Positions 23,247-36,091 of a stretch of DNA of 64,000 bases are shown here, piece after piece. This DNA comes from Leucosporidium creatinivorum (lineage: Eukaryota; Basidiomycota; Microbotryomycetes; Leucosporidiales; Leucosporidiaceae). Position 1 is the first letter of the stretch. The number at the start of each line of letters is the position of its first letter. Where the stretch lies: positions 324,202 to 388,201 of the forward strand of contig BCKL01000014.1 in NCBI GenBank assembly GCA_001600635.1, read 5' to 3'. Made by a program: the position numbers and the translations under genes. Under the pieces are notes generated by a model. The model made no database searches. It was not told the DNA's origin and saw only the letters and a list, made by a program, of their open reading frames with translations.

Positions 23247-23539
23247 GAGGCTAGCTTCCGTGTATATAGGCTTCCGTGCTGTAGAATTGAAGTCACTCTC
23301 TGTTTACGCTGTAGCAGACTCGAGGTGTGAGAGAAGGAGACCCGCGAAGGCGTCTCAGGGACGTCTCTTGACCTCGTCGACCTCTCGCTTTCTGTTCTCT
23401 CGAGCCTCTAGCTGCCGACGATGACGATTCGAGTGGATAGCAAATCTACTCAGAAAATGGGGGGTGACTACTCCAGCGCGAGAACCCTGTATCAGACGAG
23501 GGGAAGGGGGGATAAAGCGAAGTGACAGGCGCCGAGCAT

Positions 23540-25123
23540 CTACGAGCAGAAGGCGGGCGAGCCGGGAGGGGTGTGAGGGGAGGTACCAGGAGGGCACTCT
23601 GTCGGGAGCAGAGGATTTTGATCAGCTTGGAGCGAGGGAAGAGGAAGCGAGAAGCGACTCGCTGAGCTTGCACCTGCTGTTGACGCACTGAGGCGAACCG
23701 GCGCCGAGGTAGTCGGAGGGGCAGACGTTGCCGATGGCACCGCAGTTGTTCACGTCGCGACGAAGGTCGATGCCAAACTTGCAGCTGTCGCCGTCGCGGT
23801 AGTAGCCAGCGTTGCAGCTGTGGGTGGGTGAGAGCAGGCGAGAGGTCAGCTCGGCGATCGAGGGCGGGCTCTTCTGCTCGGCAGCGATGGAAGCTCACCT
23901 GAAGTCGCAGTTGCCCTTGCGGCAGACATGGTGAGCATGAGGAGGAACACGGTTGCGGCACTTGGAGGCCTGTGGAGGGAGGAAGCAGTTCAGGTTCGTT
24001 TCGACCGACCGCCGAGATGGAGCGCCGAGTCGGGCTGGGGGCGAGAGCTCACCTTGCAAGCGCCTTGACCAGCGACACACTTCTTGCCGTTGAAGCGGTA
24101 GCCCGAGTTGCAGGCTGTGAGTAAGGAAGGCAGCGAGGATGAGGTCAGCTAGCGAGCAGAGACGGGCAAGAGACGCGGCGCCGACCGAAGCTGCACTGGT
24201 TCCTCGAGTTGCAGGTGTGGTGAGCGTGGTTGGGGATCAGACCATGGCAGCGGGAAGGCTTGCAGACGCCCGAGTGACCGTGTCCTCCGTGGTGTCCCTG
24301 CAATGAGCGGACAGTCGGAGTTCAGCTCTTCATCCTGCTCCGTCTCATCGCCGAGCTCTTGCCTTGAGCGCCGAGCCGACTTACATGACCGTGGTGTCCG
24401 TGACCGTGGTGTCCGTGGTGTCCGTGGTGTCCGTGACCCTGCGAGAGAGACGTGATGGTCAGCTCAGCGGCGAGAAGAAGCAGCAGGAGCGACTTGCGTG
24501 ACCGTGAGACGGGTGGTGAGGGTGGTGGTGGCCCTGCTCAGCGATGTAGGGAGTCAGCTTTCGTGCGTAAGTATGGGAGCTCACTACACTACTCACATGT
24601 CCGTGCGAAGGGCGTCCATGTCCCTGTTCGAGTCGAAAGCGACCAAGTCAGCTCCCCCCTCCGCCAAGCTTCTCCTCTCGAGGCGTCAATGAGCTACTCA
24701 CATGTCCAGCGTGCTGTAGAGCGTGGAGCAAAGGTCAGTTATGCACTCAAGGCTGCATCAGAGCAGCGAGAAGAGCGAGAGAAACGCACGTGGTGGTCAG
24801 GGTGCTTGGGCTTGCGGTGGTGAGGACGACGGTGAACGTGCTTGCTGTGCTGGTGAGGGTGGTGGTGAGGGTGCTTGCGGTGCTGGGACTGCTTGTGAGC
24901 CGAGCGGTGAGGAGGAACAGGCGCGGGCGCAGGCGAGCGCTTGTCGAGCTGCAAGAGACCAGCGACTGTTGAGGAGCAGCGAGAGACGGTCAGCTTGTGA
25001 GCTACAGGCGACTTGAGAGAGCTGCTGCTACTGACGCTCGCTAGAATCGGCTACACCAGACTGAGCTGCTACAGAGAGGGAGGTGGCGATGAGGAGGAGC
25101 GAAGACAAGCGGGAGAAGAGCAT
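23540..25123 (-). CDS. Secreted His-Gly-rich, Cys-rich (CPL1-like) protein with micro-exons
   Basis: A predicted extracellular protein of unknown function. Signal peptide MLFSRLSSLLLIATSLSVAAQ, then a Kex2-like LDKR site and a basic His-rich stretch. Four tiny phase-0 exons follow: 24713-24702 (12 nt, HAGH), 24623-24597 (27 nt), 24533-24498 (36 nt) and 24438-24385 (54 nt), encoding HG/HHG repeats. The C-terminal half has regularly spaced cysteines: SGVCKPSRCHGLIPNHAHHTC, ACNSGYRFNGKKC, a second CRNRVPPHAHHVC repeat, CNAGYYRDGDSC and NNCGAIGNVCPSDYL, resembling basidiomycete CPL1-like proteins. The last exon is uncertain: a CPPGTSPHTPPGS-x-FCS ending at 23540 fits the family but is one frame away from the visible splice at 23674/23598, which would instead read to 23446 or 23355. 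The His repeats suggest metal binding (inference). Confidence 0.68.
24385..24713 (-). repeat. His-Gly repeat array split over four micro-exons
   Basis: Exons of 12, 27, 36 and 54 nt, all starting and ending in phase 0, encode GH/GHH repeats. The largest is built from GGACACCAC and GGTCAC units. Introns of 60-90 bases with GCTGAC or CTGAA branch sites separate them, one of them with a GC donor (GCAAGT at 24497). Confidence 0.75.
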
Positions 25124-25940
25124 GATTGCTGAGGGTGAGGGGAGAGAGTAACGAGTGACTAGAGGTGAATGTGTAGGGGAGTAGAAAGAGAGAGAGGGGT
25201 AGAATCTAACACACGAGAGCGAGAAGCCCGAGCAGAGAAGTGAATGGTAGGAAGTCAAGAGAGGCTGAGCTCGTCTCTCTCCCTTTCGCTCGTCCGATGG
25301 CTCGGCTCGCAACGGCTCTCACTTCACCGACTACAGCAATGTAGCTCGGTCGAGGTGGTAGTGGATTCTCTGTAGCTTAGGACACGCTCTACTCTTGACC
25401 GATCAGGCTGAAGTGACGTGCAGCAGAAGCCAACGACAGGAGAGAGCGGGCAGACGCGTCGTTCGGGAAGGAGCAGCGGGGAGGCTGCAGATATATTCGA
25501 GACCTGGCCGGGGATCAGAAGATATTCTATTCTACGATTCATCTCCTCGGGCAGCAGAGAGCTGCTCGAGAGAGCAGATCAAGCTTCAAGAAGCGGATCG
25601 AGCTCGGCGCTCGTTCTCGGAGGAGCTCGGGTACACCCTTTGCAGTCCTTGAGGCTCTTGGCACCGAGCATACCATTCCCGCCATACTCGCGAAGGACAT
25701 GAGGCTAGTTAACCCACGATAGAAGTAACCCCAGCCCTCGGCCGACCTCGGCGGCCAAGACAGCGATAAGTTCTCCTCTCTCAAGCTCGCTCATATCTTC
25801 GAAGCTCGTAATCCCGAGCTTGTATTGAGCCCCTGTACTACGCAAGACCACTGAGACGAGCCGAGAAACGCCAGCTAGCTTTCTTCGACCCTCGAGTGCC
25901 ATCGCCGAGGCTCGATCGCGCTGCCTTACTCGTCTCTCGC
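25124..25940. other. 817-base gap upstream of the secreted protein
   Basis: Holds the promoter of the secreted His-rich protein and the 3' flank of the F-box-like gene. A 65-codon minus frame at 25902-25705 (MALEGRRKLAGVSRLVSV) looks mildly protein-like but has no recognisable domain and no convincing splice partners, so it is not called. Confidence 0.35.
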
Positions 25941-27274
25941 TCAGCTTGTCGAGTCACCTGCGCGAGCCAAGAATCAGGTCAGCAGGTCGTCGCGAGGAGT
26001 TCAAAGTCGAGCGTACGTGTAGGCATCCCCTCTGCGCCCATCCAGATCGGTTCAATCCCCCGCGCTCGGCACTCGAGCTCGAGCTCCTTCAAGTTGGTCT
26101 GGGGGCCGGCGCTGATAAGGAGGCTTCCGACCTCCGAGAGGGCGTAGTGACCAGCTCGAAGTAACTTGATCTCGTGAGCGAAGTCGTGGTCGGGGGCTTT
26201 GATGTCGAGCGCGAGCACCCAGAGGGGCGAGGCGAGAGCGGCGAAGATCTCGTCGTGGGGTTCATTGATGGTGAGGCATCGGAGAGATTCGCACTGGTGA
26301 AGGACAGGGAGAAGAGGTCGCGCGAGCTCGATCGAGGCGCTTTTGAAGTGCAGGTTGAGCATCTCCAGTCGGAACGGCCTGTGCGGAGTGTCGTCGTGCG
26401 GTATTGGGAGAGTAAGGCCGGGCATAAGGAGCGTCGAATCTTCGACGTCGATCCTGACGTACCCAATCGCACTCTCAAAGAGGCGAACGAGGAGAGCGGT
26501 AGGCATTGGCACCCCGAGCGGATGCAGGAGGGTGAGCTGGAGACGACGGAGGCGAAAAGGGAGATTTGGAGGTGGCATGTTGAACTCGTGGATGAAGTAT
26601 ACGCCTCCGGAAACGTAGAGCGCGGTGAGATCTGCGGGAAAAAGAGGTCAGCTGGAGCTACTCATTCCAAGGATGAGCTCGGTCGACCTGCCAGCTAGCG
26701 AAGCCGTGTTGAGGCACCCAGGACGCAAGCCCGAAACGCCCGCCAGAGACAGAACTTCCAATCCTCGACACCTCTGCAAGACACGCTCCACCAGAGTGCC
26801 ATCGAGCGCTGCTCCCTGCTCTCGGGTTGCGGTGCCCGGACGCGTAGAGATTTTGAGAGTACGTATAGTGCCCTCGTGCTCCAGCATGGCGTGAAAGAAG
26901 TGTCGGAGAGCTTTGTTGGAGCTCAGACGAGGAGCGTCCCAGAGAATCCGCTGAGCTTCCGCCTTCCACAGCGTGCAGACGAGGGAGGCGAGGCAAAGGA
27001 AGCCCTGAGGGCCACCGTGCGTCGTGCTGGCGTTGGTCGCAGAGTTCGAAAACTCTGCTCCTGCCTGTATCACACGAAGCTGGAGCTCGGGTGGCAGCCG
27101 AGGCTCCTCATCCTCGTCGATCTCGAGGTTGGCGAATTGAGCATCGAGACGAGCCGCTTCTCCTTCTTGAGCTTCCTCCTGGCGGCTCCAGATCGCTTTC
27201 CATGCGCGGTCGGTGGTTGAGATGAGGGAGGCGCTTCGTCGGTCATGCTGGAGGCGAGCAAAGAGGCGAGTCAA
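25941..27274 (-). CDS. F-box-like protein, member of an inverted paralogue pair (minus copy)
   Basis: Probable substrate adaptor of an SCF ubiquitin ligase (inference from an F-box-like pattern). RLPPELQLRVIQAGAEF is followed by LASLVCTLWKAEAQRILW, the usual fungal F-box layout, then leucine-rich repeats including LEVLSLAGVSGL, DLTALYVSGG and SLRCLTINEPHDEIF. Exon 1 ends at 26692 with a GC donor (GCAGGT) and exon 2 starts at 26631; this splice keeps the frame and matches the paralogue. The end is either TGA at 25979 or, after a good intron (26016-25958), TGA at 25941. The 5' end is odd: the TAHGKRSGAARR segment conserved in the paralogue is present at about 27220 but one frame off, so the open frame from 27274 has a different N-terminus. 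It may have lost one base there. Confidence 0.6.
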
Positions 27275-28016
27275 GGAGCGAGGTGGGTGATGCGAAGGAG
27301 GAGAGGTGTGCGCCGAAGGAGCGGGCGAAGGGGTGAGCTACCGAGGTCGTAGAGTGTTAGCTTTGTGGTACTTTTGAGGAAGAGAAGGGGTCTCGGACCC
27401 GAGCCATTACTCACCAGCTAGCGAAACAGTCACGCGAAAGCAGCAGCGAGCGAGCGAGTCCGACGAAGGGAGCGCCGAGCGGTCTGCGAGCAGGGGAGAG
27501 AGTCGACGTCAGCTCTGCGATCTCTCATTGCTCTCCCATGCTCTGTAGCAACCCTTTGGAAGCCATAGCCGGCGCAAGATCCGCCATGTCAACAGTGCAC
27601 GAGCCTCCTCCCTCGTCCGCTCTTTGCTCGCTCGCCTCTGCCACCTCAGTAGCCGAGGCTGAACTCCAGCGAGTCCCTACAGCGCTCTCAAAGCTACAAA
27701 TCGAAGCGCACAACTCACCTCAAGTCAAGCGTTCAAGTCGCAGAGCAGCTAAGCGAGCTTCCACGTCGAGGGAGCGATCCGCCGGTCGAAGTGAGGCAGG
27801 GGAAGGAGAGATGTAAGAGCTGTCGAGCTGTAGTCCTGTAGCTTCCTATCGAGCTTCTACTCCCGTCCGAGGCGAGTCGAAAGCCAAGTGACAGCGAGAG
27901 GTTGTAGGGAGAGAGCAGAATCGCCGTGACCGTCTCCCCTCTCTCCCTCCTTCCTCATCTTTAATCGCTCGGTCGCTTCGTCTCTTCGCTCGCTAAAGCT
28001 TCGGACACTCGCGCGG
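27275..28016. promoter_or_regulatory. Divergent region between the two F-box-like paralogues
   Basis: A 742-base gap. A 92-codon plus-strand frame (27538-27816) with Ala/Ser-rich and Arg-rich parts has no recognisable domain and is left uncalled. A CTGTAG-rich patch lies at 27825-27845, and CT-rich sequence precedes the right-hand start. Confidence 0.4.
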
Positions 28017-29236
28017 ATGGAAGCTCGGCCACCCCATCAGCCTACAGCACACGGCAAACGCTCGGGAGCAGCGAGGAGAAGGCTCAAGAAGGAACGACAA
28101 GTTCAGCTCGACGCTCAATTCGCCAACCTCGACATCAACCCAAAGGAGGAGCCCCGTCTACCGCCTGAGATGCAGCTCAAAATCATTCAAGCGGGAGCAG
28201 AGCTCCCACATCCGCTGTGCTACAGCACCCAGCATCCTGCGATCGCCGAGCTTTCCTTCGTCAAGCCTCTCTCGTTTGCTCGTTCTGGGCGCAAGAGGCG
28301 CAAAGATTGTTGTGGGACGCGCTACACATTAAGAGCGACGCCATGGCCAAGACCTTGTTCGCTACGCAGAGCAGCCGTAGACGTACGCGCTACGTTAGGA
28401 TCGCCCCCGAGCCGGCCGACATCAGAAACGCGAGATTGCTCGACGGTTCTCTGGTGGAGCGGGCGCTGGGGAAGCTTGAAGGGCTGCGGAGAGTCTATCT
28501 TAGCGGCGTGGGATGTATAAGCTCAGAGAGCCTGTATCAGCCTGCCTTGAAAGGTACACCCGCTCGCTAGTCGCTACTCGAATCGCCTCGGCAGCGTGCT
28601 GACCACTGTCACATCCCACAGATCTTGACGAGCTGTACATCGCCCTAGGGGTAGGGATCCGGGGACCGACACCATCTTTGCCTGTTCATCTCCCTTTCCA
28701 CCTCTCCTATTTCCACCTCCACCTCTTCACCCCGCTTGGAGCCTACATACCGAAGCAGCTGGTACTGGCCCTCTTGCGCGCATCGAAGTCCTGCGTATCG
28801 ATCCACATTAATCGCATGACCGACGACATCCCAAACACACCACGGGCGGACTCACTTGATGCCCTCCCAAGCGAGCGGCTGCACCTCGTTTCTCTAGCCC
28901 TCGGCATCACCCCTTCTGTCGAGACCGCCCGACCCCTCTTCCCCATGCTTCGACTTTGTTTCTCTCTATACATCCTCACCATCAACGAGCCTCACCACGA
29001 GATCTTCGACGCCCCCCTCGCCCCTCAATTACCTCGGTCTGAGCACTCGCTCGCCCGATCACGACTTTGCGCAGGAGGTGACGCTGCTCCGTGCGGGACA
29101 TCACTCGCTCTCGGATCTCAAGATGCTCGTCGTGGTCAACGCACCGCCAACGCCCGTCCATGTTGAGGAGCTGGCGGTGGAGTGTGAGGCCAGAGGGATT
29201 CAGTTCCGATGGGGCGTCGCAGGATCTGAACCTTAG
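28017..29236 (+). pseudogene. F-box-like paralogue (plus copy), frame-disrupted
   Basis: Paralogue of the gene at 25941-27274. It starts MEARPPHQPTAHGKRSGAARR and is in frame through RLPPEMQLKIIQAGAE near 28200. There the homologous sequence shifts by one base, and LRQASLVCSFWAQEAQRLLWDAL continues in the next frame. A normal intron (GTACAC donor about 28552, CACAG acceptor about 28621) leads to DLDELYIALG and LTINEPHHEIFDA. At a run of C near 29015 the frame shifts again: PDHDFAQEVTLLRAGHHSLSDL and the ending ECEARGIQFRWGVAGSEP (stop at 29236) lie in another frame. Two indels make a decaying duplicate the simplest reading; sequence errors or a truncated product ending near 28520 are alternatives. 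Confidence 0.6.
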
Positions 29237-29918
29237 CTCGGTAAGCTCAGTGCGCCGAGGAGGAGTAGAGAGCTAGCTGACACCGCTACGCCTTTAGGCA
29301 GCTCGACTAGCTGCACCGTGTCGAACCCGCCTCCGCTGCTCGGTGCTGGCGCTCGAGTCGAGAAGAGAAAGGAAGCTGCGAGATTAGCATGCTGTACATC
29401 GTCCGAGGGTGTAACACGTCGACAACCTGCACGATGAAGCTGACTGGTACGCACTGTGACGATGAAGAACGAGCGAGAAGCGAAGCGAGCTTTCTTCGCC
29501 GATTGCGCCGAGGCGACGCGCGGATGACTCCTTAGCTTCCCAGGTAGAGCAAAATAAAGCTAGCAAGGACAAAAAAGTCGCTAAGCTCGAGTCGAAAGCA
29601 CAGGCGCCTTACAAAAGAGTACAACGAGCGCCGAGCAAGCCGAGAGGATTTTATTTACGCCGAGCCTAGGCGAAGGGCATCTCGGCCCAGCTTCGCGCTG
29701 TCTGCAGATGGCGAGGAGAAGTGCTGGACCCGTCTCAGTCACCCGAGACCCTCTCCTGCCGTCTGAGTGAGGCGAGAGCTTCTCTTTCCAAGGTAGCGAG
29801 CGCCGACTTCTGCCTCTCAGAGGCTGGCCTTTAAAGGACAGATTGGCGTTCAGCATACATACTACCTCATCAAAGCGTCGCCATCTACTTCTGCCCCTCA
29901 TCTCCCTTCTCTACCACC
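29237..29918. other. 682-base gap, 3' flanks
   Basis: Lies between two converging genes. A 106-codon minus frame (29901-29581) shows no recognisable domain. I see nothing supportable. Confidence 0.4.
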
Positions 29919-32741
<2,823 letters not shown>

Positions 32742-32787
32742 CTAACCGCTTCCTCGTCTGTCTATTCGACTACAACTCGCCGCTTCG

Positions 32788-33897
32788 ATGGCCAAGCTAC
32801 GGATGAAGGACACGCCCACCTCCGTAGAAGCGGCCGTGCTCAAAGCCGAACGCCGCGCCAAACGCAAGCGAGCGACCGCTCGACCGCGACTTCGCTCCGA
32901 ATCCCTCACTCCACCTCGCTCGCGTCCTCACCCCTTACCCACCGACGACTTGGGATTCGACGAGTCTACCGTCCCGCCGGACCAGGCGAGGAAAAGGGCG
33001 TACAGGGAGGAGGAGGAGGAGGCGATGGAGCAGCAAGCGGGCTCGAGCTTCGCGGATAGGTTGAGGAACGCTGCTGTTGAGGATGAAGGGGTTGGAGCCT
33101 ATGAAGAGATGATGTATGCGAGGGAGGCTGCTGCGTTTAGCTATGGAGGGGCAGCGGGGGTGGCTATGGGCATGTCAGGAGGAGGAGGAGGAGGTGGTGG
33201 GTCGGCCGGAGCGGGCACGGGGAGGGGGATGGATGAGGAGGAGTATGCAGAGTATGTGAGGGCGGGGATGTGGAGGAGGAAGAACAAGGAGGAGGTGGAG
33301 AGGAGGGAAATGTTGGAGAGGGAGAGGAGGGTTAAGGAGGAGAAGGAGAGGGTCGAGGGAGAGAAACGCAGGAGGGAGGAGAAGGAGAAGATTAGAAGGT
33401 TGGAGGAGAGGAGGAAGGCTACTAGTGAGAAGGATGAAAAGGATGCGAGGGCCAGCTATGAGGAGAGGTGGAAGAAGCTCCTCGCCGCACCGCCGCCACC
33501 ACCAACGCCGAACCCTACCCCTCCCGCCGAGCCCTCCTCGTCCTCCACCGACACTCCCGCTCCAGCACCACCACCAGTCGCTCCCCTCCGCTTCACTTCC
33601 TTCCCCTGGCCACTCTACCCACCAATGCCCCTCCCACCACTTTCCTGGCCCTCCGCATCCCAAATCACGCCAACAGCCATCTCCACTTTCCTCCTCTCTC
33701 ACCTCCCTTCCTCCTCCCGCAAATCCACCCTCCGTCAAGCGGTACTCGCTTATCATCCTGATCGATTTGAGCGGCTCGTCATGCGCGTGCCGGATGATAA
33801 GGAGGGAGGGACCGAGACGAGAGAGAGGGTGAGGGAGTTGGGGTTGAGGACTAGTCAGGTGTTGAATGATTTGATGAAGGCTGGTGGAGGGGTTTGA
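32788..33897 (+). CDS. NFKBIL1-like protein (J-domain-like C-terminus)
   Basis: A single-exon, 369-residue protein. The N-terminus is basic (KAERRAKRKRATARPR). A middle region holds a Gly-rich run, then a long, highly charged helix or coiled coil (about residues 165-225, rich in Glu/Arg/Lys). After a Pro-rich linker the C-terminus has a J-like segment: RQAVLAYHPDRFERLVMRV and RVRELGLRTSQVLNDLM, with HPD retained. This layout fits fungal relatives of NF-kappa-B inhibitor-like protein 1, which animal and plant work links to nuclear RNA processing. Ankyrin repeats are not evident. No introns, unlike most neighbours. Function in fungi is not established. Confidence 0.72.
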   Translation: MAKLRMKDTPTSVEAAVLKAERRAKRKRATARPRLRSESLTPPRSRPHPLPTDDLGFDESTVPPDQARKRAYREEEEEAMEQQAGSSFADRLRNAAVEDEGVGAYEEMMYAREAAAFSYGGAAGVAMGMSGGGGGGGGSAGAGTGRGMDEEEYAEYVRAGMWRRKNKEEVERREMLERERRVKEEKERVEGEKRRREEKEKIRRLEERRKATSEKDEKDARASYEERWKKLLAAPPPPPTPNPTPPAEPSSSSTDTPAPAPPPVAPLRFTSFPWPLYPPMPLPPLSWPSASQITPTAISTFLLSHLPSSSRKSTLRQAVLAYHPDRFERLVMRVPDDKEGGTETRERVRELGLRTSQVLNDLMKAGGGV

Positions 33898-34763
33898 ACC
33901 AGTCCAGTTTTTTTTTTTTTTGAGTTGAGCAGTGTTGTAGTACTAGGTGATTTGCAGGCGCTTTCGAGGCTGGGGAGAGAAGAGGCGAATCGCCGAAGCT
34001 GGAAAGAAAGCGTCGAGAAGAGCTCTTGTTCGCTTTCCGGCTGCTGCTAGTGATGGGAAGACTCACTGGTCATCCCGAGCCGAGTCGGCGCCCAGTCTCT
34101 CCCTCTCCTTCACCTGCAGCAACCCTCGGCGGAGACTCCAACGTGCGAAGGGGTTCGGCGCGTCGCTAAGTGCCCTGCTACAGCAGCTGGACGAGCAGCA
34201 GGAGCGCAGAGGACGCTATTTACTGTACTGCACTAGATCGAGCACTAGAACCGCCGTTTCCGCTCGATTCTCGGTGCTGCACTTGGGTCGCGTCCCGCGC
34301 GCTGCTCTCTCTCTCCCTCTCCTCACATCGTCGTCTCCGTCTCGCCTCGTAAGCCAGCTCGTTTGGTGCATACTGAACCCAAAGGACGACACACACGTAT
34401 ATCATCCTTGTTCTTCGAGGACTGGGAGTCGCCTCTTCTGCTTTCCTTTACACACTTGAGCAGCAGGAATCGAGGGCAGTGATGCTTGTTTCGAGGAGGG
34501 TTGCTGAGGAGTGAGGAAGGGGGAGGAGAACCGACTCGCCGGACTGCTGACGACAAACTACGGGCCTGGGGCTATACGCTCCTAACTGATGGGAATCAAC
34601 TCGCAATCTGAACTGCACAGACTACAGCAGCTAACCCGCTCCCTCCCTCTGCGCGTCGCTCGCAGTCCTCCCCTCGCCTCTCACCCTCCGCCTTCGCGCC
34701 AGGCCAGCGCTCCTCCTCCTCCTCCTTTTCCTCCGCCTACCACCCAACAGCGCCGCTGACAAG
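33898..34763. promoter_or_regulatory. 866-base gap with poly-T tract and CHS7 promoter
   Basis: Just after the upstream stop there is a run of about 13 T (33909-33921). The rest shows several TC-rich blocks, including 34640-34740 immediately before CHS7 and a CCTCCTCCTCC run. The overlapping open frames have no recognisable domain. Largest gap in the window; a small RNA gene cannot be excluded. Confidence 0.4.
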
Positions 34764-35970
34764 ATGGCGACGATCCAAACGTCCCTCTCGTTCGGCTCCT
34801 ACGACTGGATCTGCTCCCAAGCGGCCCTCATCGTTTGCCCTTTGGTCGGCTCTTCCACCTCGGGAGGCTACGGCATCGCGCCTACATGTTACTCGAGGAA
34901 TGTCGAATTGGGCAAGACCCTCATCTTCCAACCAGGTGAGTTTGAACACCTCCTCCGCCCCTCGCCCTCGCATCGAAACGGCGACGCGCGAGGGCCTCTG
35001 TTGCTTGCTTTGCAGCCCGAGCAGAAAGCTGACGGCTCCACAATGATACAGCAACGGCAATCCTGCACATCTGCGCGCTCGGCATGGTCGCCATCATGAT
35101 CCTCCACATACGCACAAAGTACACGGCCGTCGGACGCAAGGAGATTGTCCAGTTCTTCTACATGTACTTTGTTGTCGAGCTGTTGGGCATCTTCCTCGAT
35201 TCGGGCATCATCCCTAGCTACTCCAAGGTCTACGCTGTGAGTTTGGGGAGTTCGGAACGTGAGCCGGAGCCGAAAGAGCTGAACCCTTCGCCTTCGCAGT
35301 GGTTCGCCGCGATCCATACGGGATTGACCTGCGCGACATACTGGTGTCTACTCCTCAATGGATTCGTCGGCTTCCAGTTCGCCGAGGATGGTACCCCCGT
35401 CTCGCTCTGGGTCCGTCTTTCCCATCCCCCTCGGCCGACCTCCTCGCTGACCTCCCCTCTCTCGCTCAACAGTCCCTTCGCATCTCCTCCCTCATCGTCT
35501 TCTTCCTCACCGGCTTCTTCGCCATCGCCACTTTCCTCAACATTGCCTCCTTCTCCTCGTCCAAACCCACCGCCCTCTGGATCGTCGAATTCATCTTCAA
35601 CCTCGCCTGCGTCGTCATCTACATCATCCTCCAACTGATCCTCGTCCTCCGCACCCTCGACGACCGGTGGCCCATCGGCGACATCCTCTTCGGCACCGCA
35701 TTCTTCGTCATCGGCCAAGTCATCCAGTATGGCTTCTCCGTCACCATCTGCGACGCCGTTTCCCACTACATTGATGGCACCTTCTTTGCGGCATTGTGCA
35801 CCCTCTTTGCCGTGATGATGGTCTACAAGTACTGGGATTCCATCACCAAGGAGGACTTGGAGTTCTCGGTGGGATCCAAGCAGGCAGTGTGGGAGGTGAA
35901 GGGCCTGCTCGAGGAGCAGGATTACGACGGCGGTCAGCAGCAGGGTTACCCGCCTGTACGCTCTCTGTAG
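34764..35970 (+). CDS. CHS7: Chitin synthase export chaperone CHS7
   Basis: ER multi-pass membrane protein needed to move chitin synthase (Chs3-type) out of the ER. It begins [21 protein letters not shown] and contains the conserved [21 protein letters not shown] (ending about 34935), an [18 protein letters not shown] membrane segment, [54 protein letters not shown] and a C-terminal [28 protein letters not shown]. Four exons and about 320 residues, the family's normal size. Start [10 protein letters not shown] at 34764 fits the family N-terminus. Confidence 0.95.
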
Positions 35971-36091
35971 TCACTGTGCAAACTCGCCACCATGTTACCC
36001 GGACCTCGTCCGAATCCTGCGCGAAGGCCTCTCCCTCGTATCCTCGCGAATTGAGCGTTCCAGCGAAGCTCAAGCGGCACATGTACAGCAT

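Noticed and set aside
24385-24713. Regularly spaced short repeats suggesting a CRISPR-like or satellite array
   Set aside because: The repeats are coding GH/GHH units with proper splice borders in a eukaryotic gene; the spacers are introns with branch sites.
27538-27816. A 92-codon plus-strand frame between the F-box-like paralogues
   Set aside because: No recognisable domain or homologous segment in either paralogue; Ala/Ser/Arg-rich composition is expected by chance here.
33898-34763. Possible tRNA or snRNA gene near the poly-T tract
   Set aside because: No tRNA-like A and B boxes or foldable cloverleaf could be made out by eye; the poly-T alone is not enough.
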